Shown here: positions 10,101 through 24,395 of the stretch, piece by piece
Layout: the number at the start of each line of letters is the position of its first letter
How positions within the stretch are numbered: position 1 is the stretch's first letter
Made by a program: the position numbers and the translations under genes
The notes under the pieces: model-generated
The model's input: only the letters and a program-made list of their open reading frames with translations
Databases searched by the model: none
Told to the model about the DNA's origin: nothing
DNA from: Vibrio fluvialis
Lineage (GTDB): Bacteria > Pseudomonadota > Gammaproteobacteria > Enterobacterales > Vibrionaceae
Assembly (NCBI RefSeq): GCF_900460245.1
Contig: NZ_UHIP01000001.1
Coordinates: 2,914,001 to 2,978,000, forward strand
Direction of reading: 5' to 3'
DNA: 64,000 bases

Positions 10101-10228
10101 TGATTTACAGCTATCTGGCTGAAAAACACAAGCCACTGCCGGTGTTTGTCGAAGACAAAGACCTGGAGAAGCTGGCCCGTGTCGATGAAGCCAAAGCAGC
10201 GCACCGCCAATTAGCTGAGAATAAGTAA
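7106..10228 (+). CDS. vexB: RND multidrug efflux transporter (VexB-like)
   Basis: 1040 residues, normal for the hydrophobe/amphiphile efflux RND family. Twelve membrane segments in two repeats with two large periplasmic loops. The proton-relay aspartates are present in GLVVDDAIV near residue 400, and the relay lysine in GLITKHGIL near 920. It exports drugs, detergents or bile-like compounds using the proton gradient. It ends the vexRAB-like operon; a strong terminator follows. The orthology to V. cholerae vexB is inferred from position between ilvC/ubiK and vexR. Confidence 0.85.
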   Translation: MRFTDVFIKRPVLAVSISFLIALLGLQAVFKMQVSEYPEMTNTVITVSTSYYGASADLIQGFITQPLEQAVAQADNIDYMTSQSVLGTSKITVNMKLNTDPNAALSDVLAKTNSVRSQLPKEAEDPTVTMSTGSTTAVLYIGFTSHELDSSQITDYLQRVINPQLYSINGISSIDLYGGMKYALRVWLDPAKMAAFNLTATDVMGVLSANNYQSATGQAVGEFVLFNGSADTQVSNVDELKNLVVKNENGSVTRLSDIANVTLAKSHDTYRASANGQEAVVAAINAAPSANPINIAKDVLDILPELKRNMPSNISMNVMYDSTVAINESIHEVIKTIVEAAVIVLVVITLFLGSFRAVIIPIVTIPLSLIGVAMVMQAMGFSWNLMTLLAMVLAIGLVVDDAIVVLENVDRHIKEGESPFRAAIIGTREIAVPVIAMTLTLGAVYAPIALMGGITGSLFKEFALTLAGSVFVSGIIALTLSPMMCSKMLKANEKPNRFEQKVHHVLDKMTNRYEKMLGAVMQHRPVVIAFAIIVFGSLPVLFKFIPSELAPSEDKGVVMLLGTGPSNANLDYLSNTMADVNKILSDQPEVQFAQVFTGVPDSNQAFGIASMVPWSQREASQAEVTTRVGNLVKDIPGMAVTAFQMPELPGAGSGLPIQFVITTPNAFESLFTIATDVLTEVQSSPLFVYSNLDLNYDSATMKINIDKDKAGAYGVTMQDIGVTLGTMMADGYVNRIDLNGRSYEVIPQVERKWRLNPESMNNYYVRGADGKAVPLGSLISIDVIAEPRALPHFNQLNSATVGAVPSPGTAMGDAINWFENIAETKLPKGYNHDYMGEARQYVTEGSALYATFGLALAIIFLVLAIQFESLKDPIVIMVSVPLAICGALIALAWGMATMNIYSQVGLITLVGLITKHGILICEVAKEEQLHNKLSRIDAVMAAAKVRLRPILMTTAAMIAGLIPLMYATGAGAAQRFSIGIVIVAGLAIGTIFTLFVLPVIYSYLAEKHKPLPVFVEDKDLEKLARVDEAKAAHRQLAENK

Positions 10229-10252
10229 ACCAATAAAGAGTTTCTGACTCAC

Positions 10253-10280
10253 AAAAGGTCACTTCGGTGGCCTTTTTTAT
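10253..10280 (+). terminator. Terminator after vexB
   Basis: Stem GGTCAC/GTGGCC closed by a TTCG tetraloop, with A residues before and six T after. Confidence 0.85.
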
Positions 10281-10350
10281 TGTCGCAATTAACGACATTG
10301 CACGGTGAATTGCATAGAATGAGCGGAATAAATATAGGAGTGAAGAACGA

Positions 10351-10602
10351 ATGTTTGATCCAAAGAAACTTGAGCAAATTGCCAAACAGATTCACGAATC
10401 TATGCCTCAGCCAGTGAAAGACCTGGGGGCGGATGTGGAACAGAAAGTACGTCAGGTTATTCAGGGACAACTGAACAAACTGGACGTGGTCAGCCGCGAA
10501 GAGTTCGATGTGCAGACTCAAGTTCTGCTGCGTACGCGCCAGAAGCTAACCGAGATGGAAGCCAAACTGGCGGAGCTTGAAGCGAAACTGGCTGACAAAT
10601 AA
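10351..10602 (+). CDS. ubiK: Ubiquinone biosynthesis accessory factor UbiK
   Basis: 83 residues, mostly helical, ending in a heptad-rich coiled coil (residues 55-82, rich in Leu, Glu and Lys). N-terminal [14 protein letters not shown] is typical of the YqiC/UbiK family (BMFP domain). In E. coli and Salmonella UbiK works with UbiJ in aerobic ubiquinone synthesis and binds lipids. AGGAG lies about 12 bases upstream of the ATG. It stands between two terminators as a single gene. Confidence 0.88.
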   Translation: MFDPKKLEQIAKQIHESMPQPVKDLGADVEQKVRQVIQGQLNKLDVVSREEFDVQTQVLLRTRQKLTEMEAKLAELEAKLADK

Positions 10603-10641
10603 GCAGCGCCCCCTGCTTTGCGGGTGGTTGATTGAATATAT

Positions 10642-10680
10642 AAAGGGCTTAGTCTTGCGACTAAGCCCTTTTTCTTTTTT
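10642..10680. terminator. Terminator between ubiK and ilvC
   Basis: 12-base stem AAGGGCTTAGTC with TTGC loop followed by TTTTTCTTTTTT. It serves rightward ubiK strongly and may also stop leftward ilvC. Confidence 0.88.
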
Positions 10681-10722
10681 ATGTTGTTGTGTTTGCTTTT
10701 GTAATTCTTTTAAGCCGAGTGA

Positions 10723-12207
10723 TTAATCACCTACCGCGATGCGCTTCATGTCTTTCATGTAGCCACGCAGTTCTTCACCGATGTATTCCACTGGGTGATT
10801 ACGGATGATGCTGTTCACTTCGATCAGAGTGGCATTGTCCACCTGATTAGATGTTTCGCCCAGACCTTTACCAATCACGTCAGTACCCACGTTCGGCATG
10901 AATTTTTCGCGCAGTAGCGGAGTCGCTACGTTAGCGAATAGGTAGTTACCGTACTCAGCAGTATCAGAGATAACCACGTTCATTTCGTACAAACGCTTAC
11001 GAGCGATGGTATTAGCGATCAGCGGCAGTTCATGCAGTGATTCATAGTACGCGGACTCGTCAATGATGCCTGATGCGGTCATTGCTTCAAATGCCAGTTC
11101 AACCCCAGCGCGAACCATCGCGATCATCAGAATGCCGTTATCAAAGTATTCTTGTTCAGCAATCTTCACATCCGTTGCCGGGTAGTTTTCAAACGCCGTT
11201 TCCGCCGTTTCTGCACGCCAGCCCAGTAGGTTCACGTCATCGTTCGCCCAGTCTGCCATCATCGTGCTGGAGAAGTGACCAGAGATGATGTCATCCATGT
11301 GTTTGTTATACAGAGGACGCAGCAGATCTTTCAGCTCCTCAGACAGTTCAAACGCTTTAATTTTCGCTGGGTTAGACAGGCGATCCATCATGTGCGTGAT
11401 GCCGCCGAACTTCAGCGCTTCAGTTACGGTTTCCCAACCAAACTGCAGCAGTTTACCTGCGTAACCTGGTTCGATACCGTCAGCAATCATTTTCTCGTAA
11501 CATACGATAGAACCCGCTTGCAGCATGCCACACAGGATAGTCTGTTCACCCATCAGGTCAGATTTCACTTCCGCCACGAAAGACGATTCCAGACAGCCAG
11601 CACGGTGACCCCCCGTCGCCGCAGCCCATGCTTTCGCGATATCCCAACCTTCACCTTTTGGATCGTTTTCTGGGTGAACCGCAATCAGTGTCGGAACACC
11701 AAAGCCACGTTTGTACTCTTCACGAACCTCAGTACCCGGACATTTAGGTGCCACCATAACTACGGTCAGGTCTTGACGAATTTGCATGCCTTCTTCAACA
11801 ATGTTGAAGCCGTGTGAGTAACCAAGAGCAGCGCCTTCTTTCATCAGAGGCATAACCGTCTCTACAACGTTTGAGTGCTGTTTATCCGGAGTCAGGTTAA
11901 CGACCAGGTCAGCTTGTGGGATCAGATCTTCATAGCTGCCAACCACAAAGCCGTTGTCTTTGGCGTTCTTGTAGGACTGACGCTTTTCATCGATGGCTGC
12001 TTGGCGCAGAGCATAAGAAACATCCAGACCAGAGTCACGCATGTTCAGACCTTGGTTCAGGCCTTGAGCACCACAACCTACGATGACGACTTTCTTGCCT
12101 TTGAGGTAATCTGCTTCTGTTGCAAATTCTTCACGTGCCATAAAGCGGCAGCGGCCAAGTTGGTCTAATTGTTCGCGCAGGTTTAGCGTATTGAAATAGT
12201 TAGCCAT
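10723..12207 (-). CDS. ilvC: Ketol-acid reductoisomerase (class II)
   Basis: 494 residues, the long class II type of enterobacteria (E. coli 491). It catalyses the alkyl migration and NADPH reduction that turn acetolactate or acetohydroxybutyrate into the dihydroxy acids used by IlvD. The dinucleotide fold shows [16 protein letters not shown] near residues 39-55. The long C-terminal half carries the duplicated knotted domain that gives class II its length. It is divergent from its activator ilvY, and separate from the ilvGMEDA operon about 30 kb to the right. Confidence 0.97.
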   Translation of the reverse strand: MANYFNTLNLREQLDQLGRCRFMAREEFATEADYLKGKKVVIVGCGAQGLNQGLNMRDSGLDVSYALRQAAIDEKRQSYKNAKDNGFVVGSYEDLIPQADLVVNLTPDKQHSNVVETVMPLMKEGAALGYSHGFNIVEEGMQIRQDLTVVMVAPKCPGTEVREEYKRGFGVPTLIAVHPENDPKGEGWDIAKAWAAATGGHRAGCLESSFVAEVKSDLMGEQTILCGMLQAGSIVCYEKMIADGIEPGYAGKLLQFGWETVTEALKFGGITHMMDRLSNPAKIKAFELSEELKDLLRPLYNKHMDDIISGHFSSTMMADWANDDVNLLGWRAETAETAFENYPATDVKIAEQEYFDNGILMIAMVRAGVELAFEAMTASGIIDESAYYESLHELPLIANTIARKRLYEMNVVISDTAEYGNYLFANVATPLLREKFMPNVGTDVIGKGLGETSNQVDNATLIEVNSIIRNHPVEYIGEELRGYMKDMKRIAVGD

Positions 12208-12315
12208 GAGGGTGCTCCTTTATCGTTATTCCATCAGGTCGGTGGCTCTGCACCGAATGAATTCATACTAAAACAGACAGTAAGTTGCTTAAAGTGATAT
12301 ATTCACAATTAGTTA

Positions 12316-12330
12316 TTGCAATTAATGCAA
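12316..12330. promoter_or_regulatory. Candidate IlvY operator
   Basis: Perfect inverted repeat TTGCA-N5-TGCAA in the ilvC-ilvY spacer, containing the T-N11-A core of LysR-type sites. It lies just before ilvY, as expected for autoregulation and acetolactate-dependent activation of ilvC. Confidence 0.6.
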
Positions 12331-12343
12331 CATGCGAGTGCAC

Positions 12344-13237
12344 ATGAACATTAAAACCTTACAACTGTTTCTCCATCTTTGCGACAGTATGAATTTCAGC
12401 AAAACCGCCACCGCGATGCACGTCAGTCCCTCGGCGCTCAGCCGCCAGGTACAGAAACTGGAAGAAGAGATTGGTCACGTCCTGTTTGTCCGCGACAACC
12501 GCAGCGTCGAGCTGACACCAGCGGGCAGCAAGTTACTCCCAGTCGCGATGCGCATGATCAATGAGTGGCGCCAGTTTCAGTCGCAACTCAACGATCAGGA
12601 AGCAGAACTAAAAGGAGAGATTCGTCTGTTCTGTTCCGTCACCGCCAGCTACAGCCACTTACCTGAACTGCTCAATGCTTTTCGCCTCAAACACCCTTAT
12701 ATTGAATTCAAACTGCTGACTGGCGACCCAGCACAAGCGATCGATAAAATTCTTAACGACGAAGCGGACATAGCGATTTCCGCGATGCCAGAAAGTCTGC
12801 CATCCCGAGTTGAATTTGAAACGATCAGCGAAATCCCATTGTCAGTGATCGCGCCTATTGGTATCAGTAGCTTTGTCGAAGAAATACAAAAAGAGCACCC
12901 AGACTGGACGCAAGTACCCTTTATTGTTCCTGAAGCCGGGACCGCGCGGGATCGCGCCAACGCTTGGTTTAAAAAGATGAAGATTAAGCCCAGCATCTAT
13001 GCACAGATCGCGGGCCATGAAGCGATCGTCAGTATGGTCGCTCTGGGATGTGGTGTCGGAATTGCGCCGGATGTGGTGATCAACAACAGTCCAGTGCGAG
13101 AGAAAGTACAACGCCTGTCCTTTTCACCGATCAAGCCATTCAAACTCGGAGTGTGCTGTAAGCGTTCACAGCTCGATGATCCGTTGGTCAGAGCGTTGTG
13201 GCGAGTGGTGTCATCCAAACGCAGTATCGTTGACTGA
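12344..13237 (+). CDS. ilvY: HTH-type transcriptional regulator IlvY
   Basis: 297-residue LysR regulator. N-terminal winged helix (NFSKTATAMHVSPSALSRQV, residues 18-37) followed by the linker helix and a two-lobed effector domain. The start MNIKTLQLFLHL lines up with E. coli IlvY; an in-frame ATG at 12332 would add four residues. In E. coli it binds tandem operators in the shared spacer, represses itself and activates ilvC when substrate builds up. Divergent position next to ilvC supports the same role here. Confidence 0.92.
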   Translation: MNIKTLQLFLHLCDSMNFSKTATAMHVSPSALSRQVQKLEEEIGHVLFVRDNRSVELTPAGSKLLPVAMRMINEWRQFQSQLNDQEAELKGEIRLFCSVTASYSHLPELLNAFRLKHPYIEFKLLTGDPAQAIDKILNDEADIAISAMPESLPSRVEFETISEIPLSVIAPIGISSFVEEIQKEHPDWTQVPFIVPEAGTARDRANAWFKKMKIKPSIYAQIAGHEAIVSMVALGCGVGIAPDVVINNSPVREKVQRLSFSPIKPFKLGVCCKRSQLDDPLVRALWRVVSSKRSIVD

Positions 13238-13245
13238 ACGTTATC

Positions 13246-13268
13246 GCCGCCATCACCGCGGCTTTTTT
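13246..13268 (+). terminator. Terminator of ilvY
   Basis: Short GC stem GCCGC/GCGGC with seven-base loop and six T, just after the ilvY stop. Confidence 0.7.
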
Positions 13269-13296
13269 ACGATGTATTTTCATCATGATAAATAGC

Positions 13297-13328
13297 AAAA
13301 AACCCGCTGATTGCTCAGCGGGTTTTTT
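13297..13328 (-). terminator. Terminator of the rRNA operon and distal tRNA-Ser
   Basis: Stem CCCGCTGA/TCAGCGGG with four-base loop, flanked by A and T runs. In leftward transcription it directly follows tRNA-Ser. No terminator is seen between 5S and tRNA-Ser, so it probably ends the whole rRNA transcript. Confidence 0.85.
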
Positions 13329-13333
13329 AATAG

Positions 13334-13424
13334 TGGCGGAGAGATAGGGATTTGAACCCTAGGTACGCTATTAACGTACGCCGGTTTTCAAGACCGGTGC
13401 TTTCAACCACTCAGCCATCTCTCC
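13334..13424 (-). tRNA. tRNA-Ser(TGA), distal to the rRNA operon
   Basis: 91-nt class II tRNA with encoded CCA, anticodon TGA and a long variable arm built on GTACG repeats. It lies about 100 bases after 5S with no intervening terminator, so it is likely a distal tRNA of the rRNA operon. Confidence 0.95.
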
Positions 13425-13526
13425 ACAAATTGTCACTAAAAATCGAGTCTTATACTTACGATGCTAGATATTTAGCTGTGTTTTCAGGCTATTCACTTTA
13501 AATGGATATCTGAAAACGATATTAAA

Positions 13527-13642
13527 GCCTGGCGATGTTCTACTCTCACATGGGGAAACCCCACACTACCATCGACGCTGTTTCGTTTCACTTCTGAGTT
13601 CGGAATGGAATCAGGTGGGTCCAAAACGCTATGGTCGCCAAG
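13527..13642 (-). rRNA. rrf: 5S ribosomal RNA
   Basis: About 116 nt on the minus strand with the conserved loop GAACTCAGAAGTGAAAC and paired ends TTGGCGA/TCGCCAGG. Third rRNA of the operon; end positions are estimates to within a few bases. Confidence 0.95.
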
Positions 13643-13738
13643 CAAATTCTTAAAATTCGGAAAGCTGTTTTTCGTTCTCTCAACACATTCTTATGCGCTT
13701 AGCTTTGAGTCCACTACAAAACCCCTTGGGTGTTGTAT

Positions 13739-16624
<2,886 letters not shown>

Positions 16625-16974
16625 ATACAACCCGAAGGAGTTTCGGGTTGCTGTTAAACAACCTAGGTGTCACACATTTATTTTTCATGAGTGTGTGACT
16701 GATTTTGCCGGACTCAATTTGAAGACTTACTGAATCAGTAAGCTTCGATACCAAGCACACTTGAATGTGTTTGTTGGTGTATTCCATTCAGGAATACATT
16801 GAGAACTTTACAAACAACAATAAATTGTTGTTTTGTCAGCTTTCCAAATTGTTAAAGAGCTATGCCACTTTCTATCGAAAGAAACACTTTCTAAGGATTC
16901 TCAGCGTCAGAAATCCGAACCACACCCGTTTTACTGAAGTGGTTTGGCTATCCTATCCAAAAATTCTTAGAGAG
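16625..16974. other. Spacer between tRNA-Val and 23S rRNA
   Basis: About 350 bases of transcribed spacer. It holds the BoxA at 16848-16860 and the sequences expected to pair around 23S for RNase III processing. No gene is visible. Confidence 0.75.
16848..16860 (-). promoter_or_regulatory. BoxA antitermination site before 23S
   Basis: Leftward GCTCTTTAACAAT, the consensus BoxA for the NusB/NusE antitermination complex, located in the 16S-23S spacer as in E. coli rrn operons. Confidence 0.85.
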
Positions 16975-17050
16975 TGGTGGGCGATACCGGGTTCGAACCA
17001 GTGACCCCCTGCTTGTAAGGCAGGTGCTCTCCCAACTGAGCTAATCGCCC
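16975..17050 (-). tRNA. tRNA-Val(TAC)
   Basis: 76-nt tRNA with encoded CCA and anticodon TAC. Last of three tRNAs in the 16S-23S spacer. Confidence 0.96.
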
Positions 17051-17078
17051 ACATTATTTGATTTCCTGTGGCAGGAAA

Positions 17079-17154
17079 TGGTGGGTCGTGCAGGATTCGA
17101 ACCTGCGACCAATTGATTAAAAGTCAACTGCTCTACCAACTGAGCTAACGACCC
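17079..17154 (-). tRNA. tRNA-Lys(TTT)
   Basis: 76-nt tRNA with encoded CCA and anticodon TTT. Middle spacer tRNA of the operon. Confidence 0.96.
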
Positions 17155-17155
17155 G

Positions 17156-17231
17156 TGGTATCCCGTAGGGGAGTCGAACCCCTGTTACCGCCGTGAAAGG
17201 GCGGTGTCCTAGGCCTCTAGACGAACGGGAC
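17156..17231 (-). tRNA. tRNA-Glu(TTC)
   Basis: 76-nt tRNA with encoded CCA and anticodon TTC. First spacer tRNA after 16S; only one base separates it from tRNA-Lys. Confidence 0.96.
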
Positions 17232-17298
17232 ACTAAGATACTCTTCACATTTAAACCGTATCAATCTGTGTGAACACTCATCGCAATAATCATTCGTA

Positions 17299-18850
<1,552 letters not shown>

Positions 18851-19057
18851 AAAGTTTTGGCTCAATGAATACTGATAACATTACTATGTAATGTTGAATT
18901 GACTGTGCTCGATACCGAAGTATCAAATTGGTCACTCAGTTCATTGATAAATCTTTTGCGATTATCATCAACGAGTGCCCACACAGATTGATAGGTTTAT
19001 ATTGTTAAAGAGCTTTCTTCCTGCTTCAGCGACTGAGTCACCGTGGAAGAGGCGGCC
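18851..19057 (-). other. 16S leader of the rRNA operon
   Basis: Transcribed leader between P2 and 16S. It contains BoxA (19001-19013) and sequence next to 16S that should pair with the spacer for RNase III cleavage. No reading frame of note. Confidence 0.7.
19001..19013 (-). promoter_or_regulatory. BoxA antitermination site in the rRNA leader
   Basis: Leftward GCTCTTTAACAAT, identical to the copy before 23S, about 45 bases downstream of the P2 -10 element. Confidence 0.87.
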
Positions 19058-19085
19058 ATTTTAGCGAGATAAACTGTCGTGTCAA
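19058..19085 (-). promoter_or_regulatory. rRNA promoter P2
   Basis: Leftward -35 TTGACA (19080-19085) and -10 TAAAAT (19058-19063), 16 bases apart, followed by the GC-rich discriminator GGCCGCC. Confidence 0.8.
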
Positions 19086-19186
19086 ACACTTTTTTCAGTT
19101 TATTTTCGCGAGCTTTTCAGCTCTGAAAACGACCTTGCTGAACTGCTTTTGTTTCTTTCGAAGCTTTGCCGTGTCAGCGAGGGGGC

Positions 19187-19214
19187 ATTATAGAGATCGA
19201 GCTCACATTGGCAA
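19187..19214 (-). promoter_or_regulatory. rRNA promoter P1 with UP element
   Basis: Leftward -35 TTGCCA (19209-19214) and perfect -10 TATAAT (19187-19192), spaced 16 bases, followed by the GC-rich discriminator GCCCCCTC typical of ppGpp-controlled rRNA promoters. A T/A-rich stretch at 19218-19265 fits an UP element. The spacing and sequence closely match E. coli rrn P1. Confidence 0.88.
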
Positions 19215-19333
19215 GCGCTTTTTCACGTTTTTTTTGATTTTTTAACTGTTTGACTGTTTTTTATTCACCAAGGGCTATTTCTACTACTCTTTCACTTCTA
19301 AACTGCCCTCAACAGCCCAGATAAGGAGGCGTA

Positions 19334-19882
19334 ATGAGCGCTATTCGTAGTTATAAAGGAATCACTCCACAGATCGGTGAACGTGTCTATATAGATGAGA
19401 GTTCCGTTCTCGTTGGCGACATCAAGATTGGTAATGACGCCAGTATTTGGCCTCTGGTGGCGGCTCGCGGTGATGTGAACCACATTGTGATCGGCGCGCG
19501 CTCCAATATTCAGGATGGAAGTGTGTTGCATGTGACGCACAAGAATAACGAAAATCCAGACGGCTATCCGCTGATTATCGGTGAAGACGTGACCGTCGGG
19601 CATAAAGTGATGTTGCATGGCTGCACCATCCAAGATCGCGTGTTAGTCGGCATGGGCGCTATCGTATTGGATGGCGTAGTAGTAGAAAGTGATGTGATGA
19701 TCGGTGCGGGCAGTTTAGTCCCACCTGGAAAACGCTTAGAAAGCGGCTATCTATATATAGGCAGCCCGGTGAAACAGGCTCGTCCTCTAAATGAAAAAGA
19801 AAGAGCCTTTTTAGTAAAGTCCGCACAAAACTACGTTCAGAATAAAAATGACTACCTGACGTCGGTTGAAGCCGTTAGCTAA
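19334..19882 (+). CDS. yrdA: Gamma-carbonic-anhydrase-like hexapeptide-repeat protein (YrdA)
   Basis: 182 residues forming a left-handed beta helix: repeated I/V-G-x-x hexapeptides from about residue 25 to 140. Candidate metal ligands are in the HVTH and VGHKVMLHG stretches. The family resembles archaeal gamma-carbonic anhydrase, but the E. coli YrdA substrate is not settled. A strong AAGGAGG precedes the ATG. It is divergent from the rRNA promoter, and its 3' end overlaps the convergent yrdB gene by eight bases. In E. coli yrdA also neighbours yrdB, aroE and tsaC. Confidence 0.88.
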   Translation: MSAIRSYKGITPQIGERVYIDESSVLVGDIKIGNDASIWPLVAARGDVNHIVIGARSNIQDGSVLHVTHKNNENPDGYPLIIGEDVTVGHKVMLHGCTIQDRVLVGMGAIVLDGVVVESDVMIGAGSLVPPGKRLESGYLYIGSPVKQARPLNEKERAFLVKSAQNYVQNKNDYLTSVEAVS

Positions 19883-20141
19883 CCACTTCGATTTGTCCGC
19901 GCTGGTTGTAGTCTTCTTCTTCAATCAGCGCTTCAGCTATTTCTTCCAAATCAAAACGCAGTGTCTGAAAAATAGCCAGAGCCTGTTGCTCACCATCAAT
20001 CGTCTCTGCCGACAGACGGCTGAGTTCGGCAAGCGTCACGACACATTCAATGAGCGCTCCGGCCTGCTGTGCAGGAAACACCACGGCTTGCAGCTCATCA
20101 TTCCAAGTTTGCATATCCGGAAATAAGATCGATTGGTTCAT
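19875..20141 (-). CDS. yrdB: DUF1488 protein, YrdB-like
   Basis: 88 residues, acidic, with the DUF1488 pattern (phenylalanine-rich start, central ALIECVVT, acidic tail). No function is known. It follows aroE by two bases and is probably the last gene of the leftward tsaC-hemF-aroE-yrdB cluster. Its 3' end overlaps yrdA. Confidence 0.8.
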   Translation of the reverse strand: MNQSILFPDMQTWNDELQAVVFPAQQAGALIECVVTLAELSRLSAETIDGEQQALAIFQTLRFDLEEIAEALIEEEDYNQRGQIEVVS

Positions 20142-20143
20142 GA

Positions 20144-20974
20144 TTAACCTTCTAAATTTTTGCGCAGTTCACGCAGAATCTGTTTCGTCCCCGGACGTAA
20201 ACCACGCCATAACATAAAACTTTCTGCCGCCTGCCCCACCAGCATCCCCAAACCGTCATACGCCTGAGCACACCCACTGTCTAATGCCCATTGGTTGAAA
20301 ATGGTGTGACCTTTACCATACATCATGTCGTACGCCACACTGGTCGGCTGGAAAATCGCGGCGGAGATATCCGGTAAGGCACCATCCAGACTGGCCGACG
20401 TCGAGTTGATGATGACATCAAAACCGGAATTCAGCTGCGCCATTTCCACAGCGTTCACCTTACCGTACGGAGCAAAGCTCTCCGCTAACTGCTGCGCTTT
20501 GGCAAAGGTGCGGTTCGTAATGGTGATGCTGGCTGGCTGTTTATCTAATAAAGGCTTGAGCACACCACGCGCCGCGCCGCCGGAACCAATCAACAGAATT
20601 CGCGCGTCTTGCAACGGCACCTGATGCAACATCAGATCCTGCACCAGACCTTCACCATCCGTGTTATCCCCCAGAATACCGCCATCATCGAGTTTTTTAA
20701 GCGTGTTAACCGCGCCAGCCAGTTGCGCCCGTTCCGTCAAGCGGGTGGCAAACGTGAACGCCGCTTCTTTAAACGGAACGGTGATGTTGCACCCTTTACC
20801 GCCGTGGGCAAAGAAATCTGTCGCAGCTTGCACAAAACCATCCACGGGCGCGAGTTGCGCGGTGTAGGTCATGGCCTGATTGGTTTGACGGGCAAATAAG
20901 GTATGAATGAAAGGTGATTTACTGTGGCCGATCGGGTTGCCGAACACCGCATACTGATCGTATTGAAAATCCAT
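20144..20974 (-). CDS. aroE: Shikimate dehydrogenase AroE
   Basis: 276 residues. Reduces dehydroshikimate to shikimate with NADPH in aromatic amino acid synthesis. The substrate site shows [13 protein letters not shown] at residues 11-23 and NITVPFKE with the catalytic lysine near 65. The NADP fold has [11 protein letters not shown] near 130. The start at 20974 ([12 protein letters not shown]) has AGGAAC upstream and fits family length; an upstream start at 21019 would add an unusual N-terminus. Confidence 0.96.
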   Translation of the reverse strand: MDFQYDQYAVFGNPIGHSKSPFIHTLFARQTNQAMTYTAQLAPVDGFVQAATDFFAHGGKGCNITVPFKEAAFTFATRLTERAQLAGAVNTLKKLDDGGILGDNTDGEGLVQDLMLHQVPLQDARILLIGSGGAARGVLKPLLDKQPASITITNRTFAKAQQLAESFAPYGKVNAVEMAQLNSGFDVIINSTSASLDGALPDISAAIFQPTSVAYDMMYGKGHTIFNQWALDSGCAQAYDGLGMLVGQAAESFMLWRGLRPGTKQILRELRKNLEG

Positions 20975-20993
20975 GTTCCTGCCTGAAAGAAAG

Positions 20994-21014
20994 AGGGTCG
21001 CTGTATGCGACCCT
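20994..21014 (-). terminator. Hairpin between hemF and aroE
   Basis: Perfect 8-base stem AGGGTCGC/GCGACCCT with TGTAT loop, followed leftward by TCTTTCTTT. It could be a weak terminator or attenuator inside the cluster. Confidence 0.45.
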
Positions 21015-21034
21015 ATCACTCACTACTGACTCTG

Positions 21035-22526
<1,492 letters not shown>

Positions 22527-22639
22527 CAGAGTTTCCTAAGTTGAGCTGACTTTTTTATTTGCGGCCTAGTGTACAAATTATCCGGCGCAACGGCTAAATC
22601 TAATTCGGGATAAATTATACCGCTACACTTTCAATCACT

Positions 22640-22677
22640 GCGCAAACGTTTGCTTGAAAGAAAAATCCCCGTATAAT
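22640..22677 (+). promoter_or_regulatory. purE promoter with PurR box
   Basis: The 16-mer at 22640-22655 contains GCAAACGTTTGC, the PurR core palindrome. It overlaps the likely -35 (TTTGCT, 22649-22654), 17 bases from a perfect TATAAT (22672-22677). PurR with hypoxanthine or guanine would block RNA polymerase here. Confidence 0.85.
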
Positions 22678-22724
22678 GCGCGCACAAAAGCTCACCTAAT
22701 TTATAACGCTTGAAGGAGTTTGAG

Positions 22725-23210
22725 ATGAAAGTCGGCATTATCATGGGTTCAAAATCGGATTGGCCAACCATGAAGCTTGCAGCAGAGATGCTGGATCAAT
22801 TTGGTGTTGCTTACGAAACCAAAGTGGTTTCCGCGCACCGTACCCCTCAACTTCTGGCCGATTACGCCACCAGTGCCAAAGAGCGTGGACTAAAAGTGAT
22901 CATCGCTGGCGCTGGCGGCGCGGCGCACCTTCCCGGCATGACAGCTGCATTCACCAGCCTACCCGTACTGGGCGTTCCGGTACAGTCGCGTGCGTTGTCG
23001 GGTATCGACTCTCTTTATTCTATCGTTCAGATGCCTAAAGGCATCGCGGTCGGCACTCTGGCGATTGGTGAAGCTGGCGCTGCGAATGCAGGGCTGCTGG
23101 CCGCACAAATCCTTGGTGCGTTTGATGAAAGCGTGATGGCGAAAGTGGAAGCGTTCCGCGCCGCACAAACCGAAGCCGTGCTGGCTAACCCAAACCCAGC
23201 CGAGGAATAA
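22725..23210 (+). CDS. purE: N5-carboxyaminoimidazole ribonucleotide mutase PurE
   Basis: 161 residues of class I PurE. It moves the carboxylate of N5-CAIR to C4 in purine synthesis. Active-site motifs GSKSDWPTM (residues 8-16) and SAHRTP (near 39-44) are present. The ATG at 22725 has AAGGAG seven bases before it. Three bases separate it from purK. Confidence 0.96.
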   Translation: MKVGIIMGSKSDWPTMKLAAEMLDQFGVAYETKVVSAHRTPQLLADYATSAKERGLKVIIAGAGGAAHLPGMTAAFTSLPVLGVPVQSRALSGIDSLYSIVQMPKGIAVGTLAIGEAGAANAGLLAAQILGAFDESVMAKVEAFRAAQTEAVLANPNPAEE

Positions 23211-23213
23211 ATC

Positions 23214-24347
23214 ATGCACGTATTGGTATTAGGTTCCGGTCAACTCGCGCGCATGATGTCTCTGGCCGGGGCGCCGCTCAACATTGAAATTTCCGCCTTT
23301 GACGTCAATACCCAGAACGTGGTGCATCCGCTGACTCAGGCTGTAATTGGCCATGGTTTGGAACAGGCAATTACCGGTGCGGATGTGATTACCGCCGAAT
23401 TTGAACACATTCCTCACGATGTGCTGGCCGTGTGTGAACGCAGCGGAAAATTTCTGCCAAGTACCGACGCGATTAAAGCCGGTGGCGATCGCCGTCTGGA
23501 AAAAGCACTGCTGGACAACGCGGGCGTACGCAACGCCAAATACGCAGTGATCACCAACCGCGCTGAATTTGATGCTGCAATTGATTACGTCGGCATTCCC
23601 ATGGTGCTGAAAACCGCCTTGGGTGGCTATGATGGCAAAGGCCAATGGCGTCTCAAAACCCCACAAGATAGCGAAACGATTTGGGCCGACATGGCACAAG
23701 CACTGGCGGCATCTGAGCAACAGGCGATTGTGGCGGAAGAGTTCGTGCCCTTTGATCGCGAAGTGTCGCTGGTTGGCGCGCGTGGCAAAGATGGCGAGAT
23801 CGCGGTGTATCCACTGGCTGAGAACGTGCACGTGAACGGCGTCCTCAGCCTGTCGACCGCTATTGATGCGCCAGAATTACAAGAGCAAGCGAAGCAGATG
23901 TTTACCGCCGTGGCTGAAAGCCTGAATTACGTCGGCGTGCTGGCGCTGGAGTTTTTCGACGTCCAGGGGACGTTGCTGGTCAATGAAATTGCGCCGCGCG
24001 TGCACAACTCTGGCCACTGGACTCAGCAGGGCGCAGAAACCTGTCAGTTTGAAAATCATCTACGCGCAGTGTGCGGACTGCCACTGGGCAGCACCAAGCT
24101 GATTCGCGAAACTGCGATGATCAACATTCTGGGTGAAGACACCTTGCCTGATGCCCTGCTGGCGATGGAAGGCTGCCATATTCACTGGTATGGCAAAGAC
24201 AAACGTCCCGGACGCAAAATGGGTCACATCAACGTCACCGCCGATTACAGTGGCGAATTACAACGTAAGCTATGTCAACTGGCAGCCGTTCTCGATCCAA
24301 CAGCCTTTCCGGCGGTACAGGAAGTGGCGCAGCAGATTAAGCACTAG
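23214..24347 (+). CDS. purK: N5-carboxyaminoimidazole ribonucleotide synthase PurK
   Basis: 377-residue ATP-grasp enzyme. It makes N5-CAIR from AIR, bicarbonate and ATP and hands it to PurE. N-terminal [12 protein letters not shown] binds AIR, the central GGYDGKGQW loop (near 141-149) covers ATP, and [13 protein letters not shown] (near 260) holds metal ligands. It is translationally close to purE and shares the PurR-controlled promoter. Confidence 0.96.
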   Translation: MHVLVLGSGQLARMMSLAGAPLNIEISAFDVNTQNVVHPLTQAVIGHGLEQAITGADVITAEFEHIPHDVLAVCERSGKFLPSTDAIKAGGDRRLEKALLDNAGVRNAKYAVITNRAEFDAAIDYVGIPMVLKTALGGYDGKGQWRLKTPQDSETIWADMAQALAASEQQAIVAEEFVPFDREVSLVGARGKDGEIAVYPLAENVHVNGVLSLSTAIDAPELQEQAKQMFTAVAESLNYVGVLALEFFDVQGTLLVNEIAPRVHNSGHWTQQGAETCQFENHLRAVCGLPLGSTKLIRETAMINILGEDTLPDALLAMEGCHIHWYGKDKRPGRKMGHINVTADYSGELQRKLCQLAAVLDPTAFPAVQEVAQQIKH

Positions 24348-24367
24348 ACCCTGAATTCAATACCAAC

Positions 24368-24395
24368 AAAAACGGCGCGATTAAGCGCCGTTTTT
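24368..24395. terminator. Bidirectional terminator between purK and yrdD
   Basis: Stem AAAAACGGCGC/GCGCCGTTTTT with short loop; A and T tracts on both sides serve both convergent genes. It overlaps the yrdD stop region. Confidence 0.85.
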
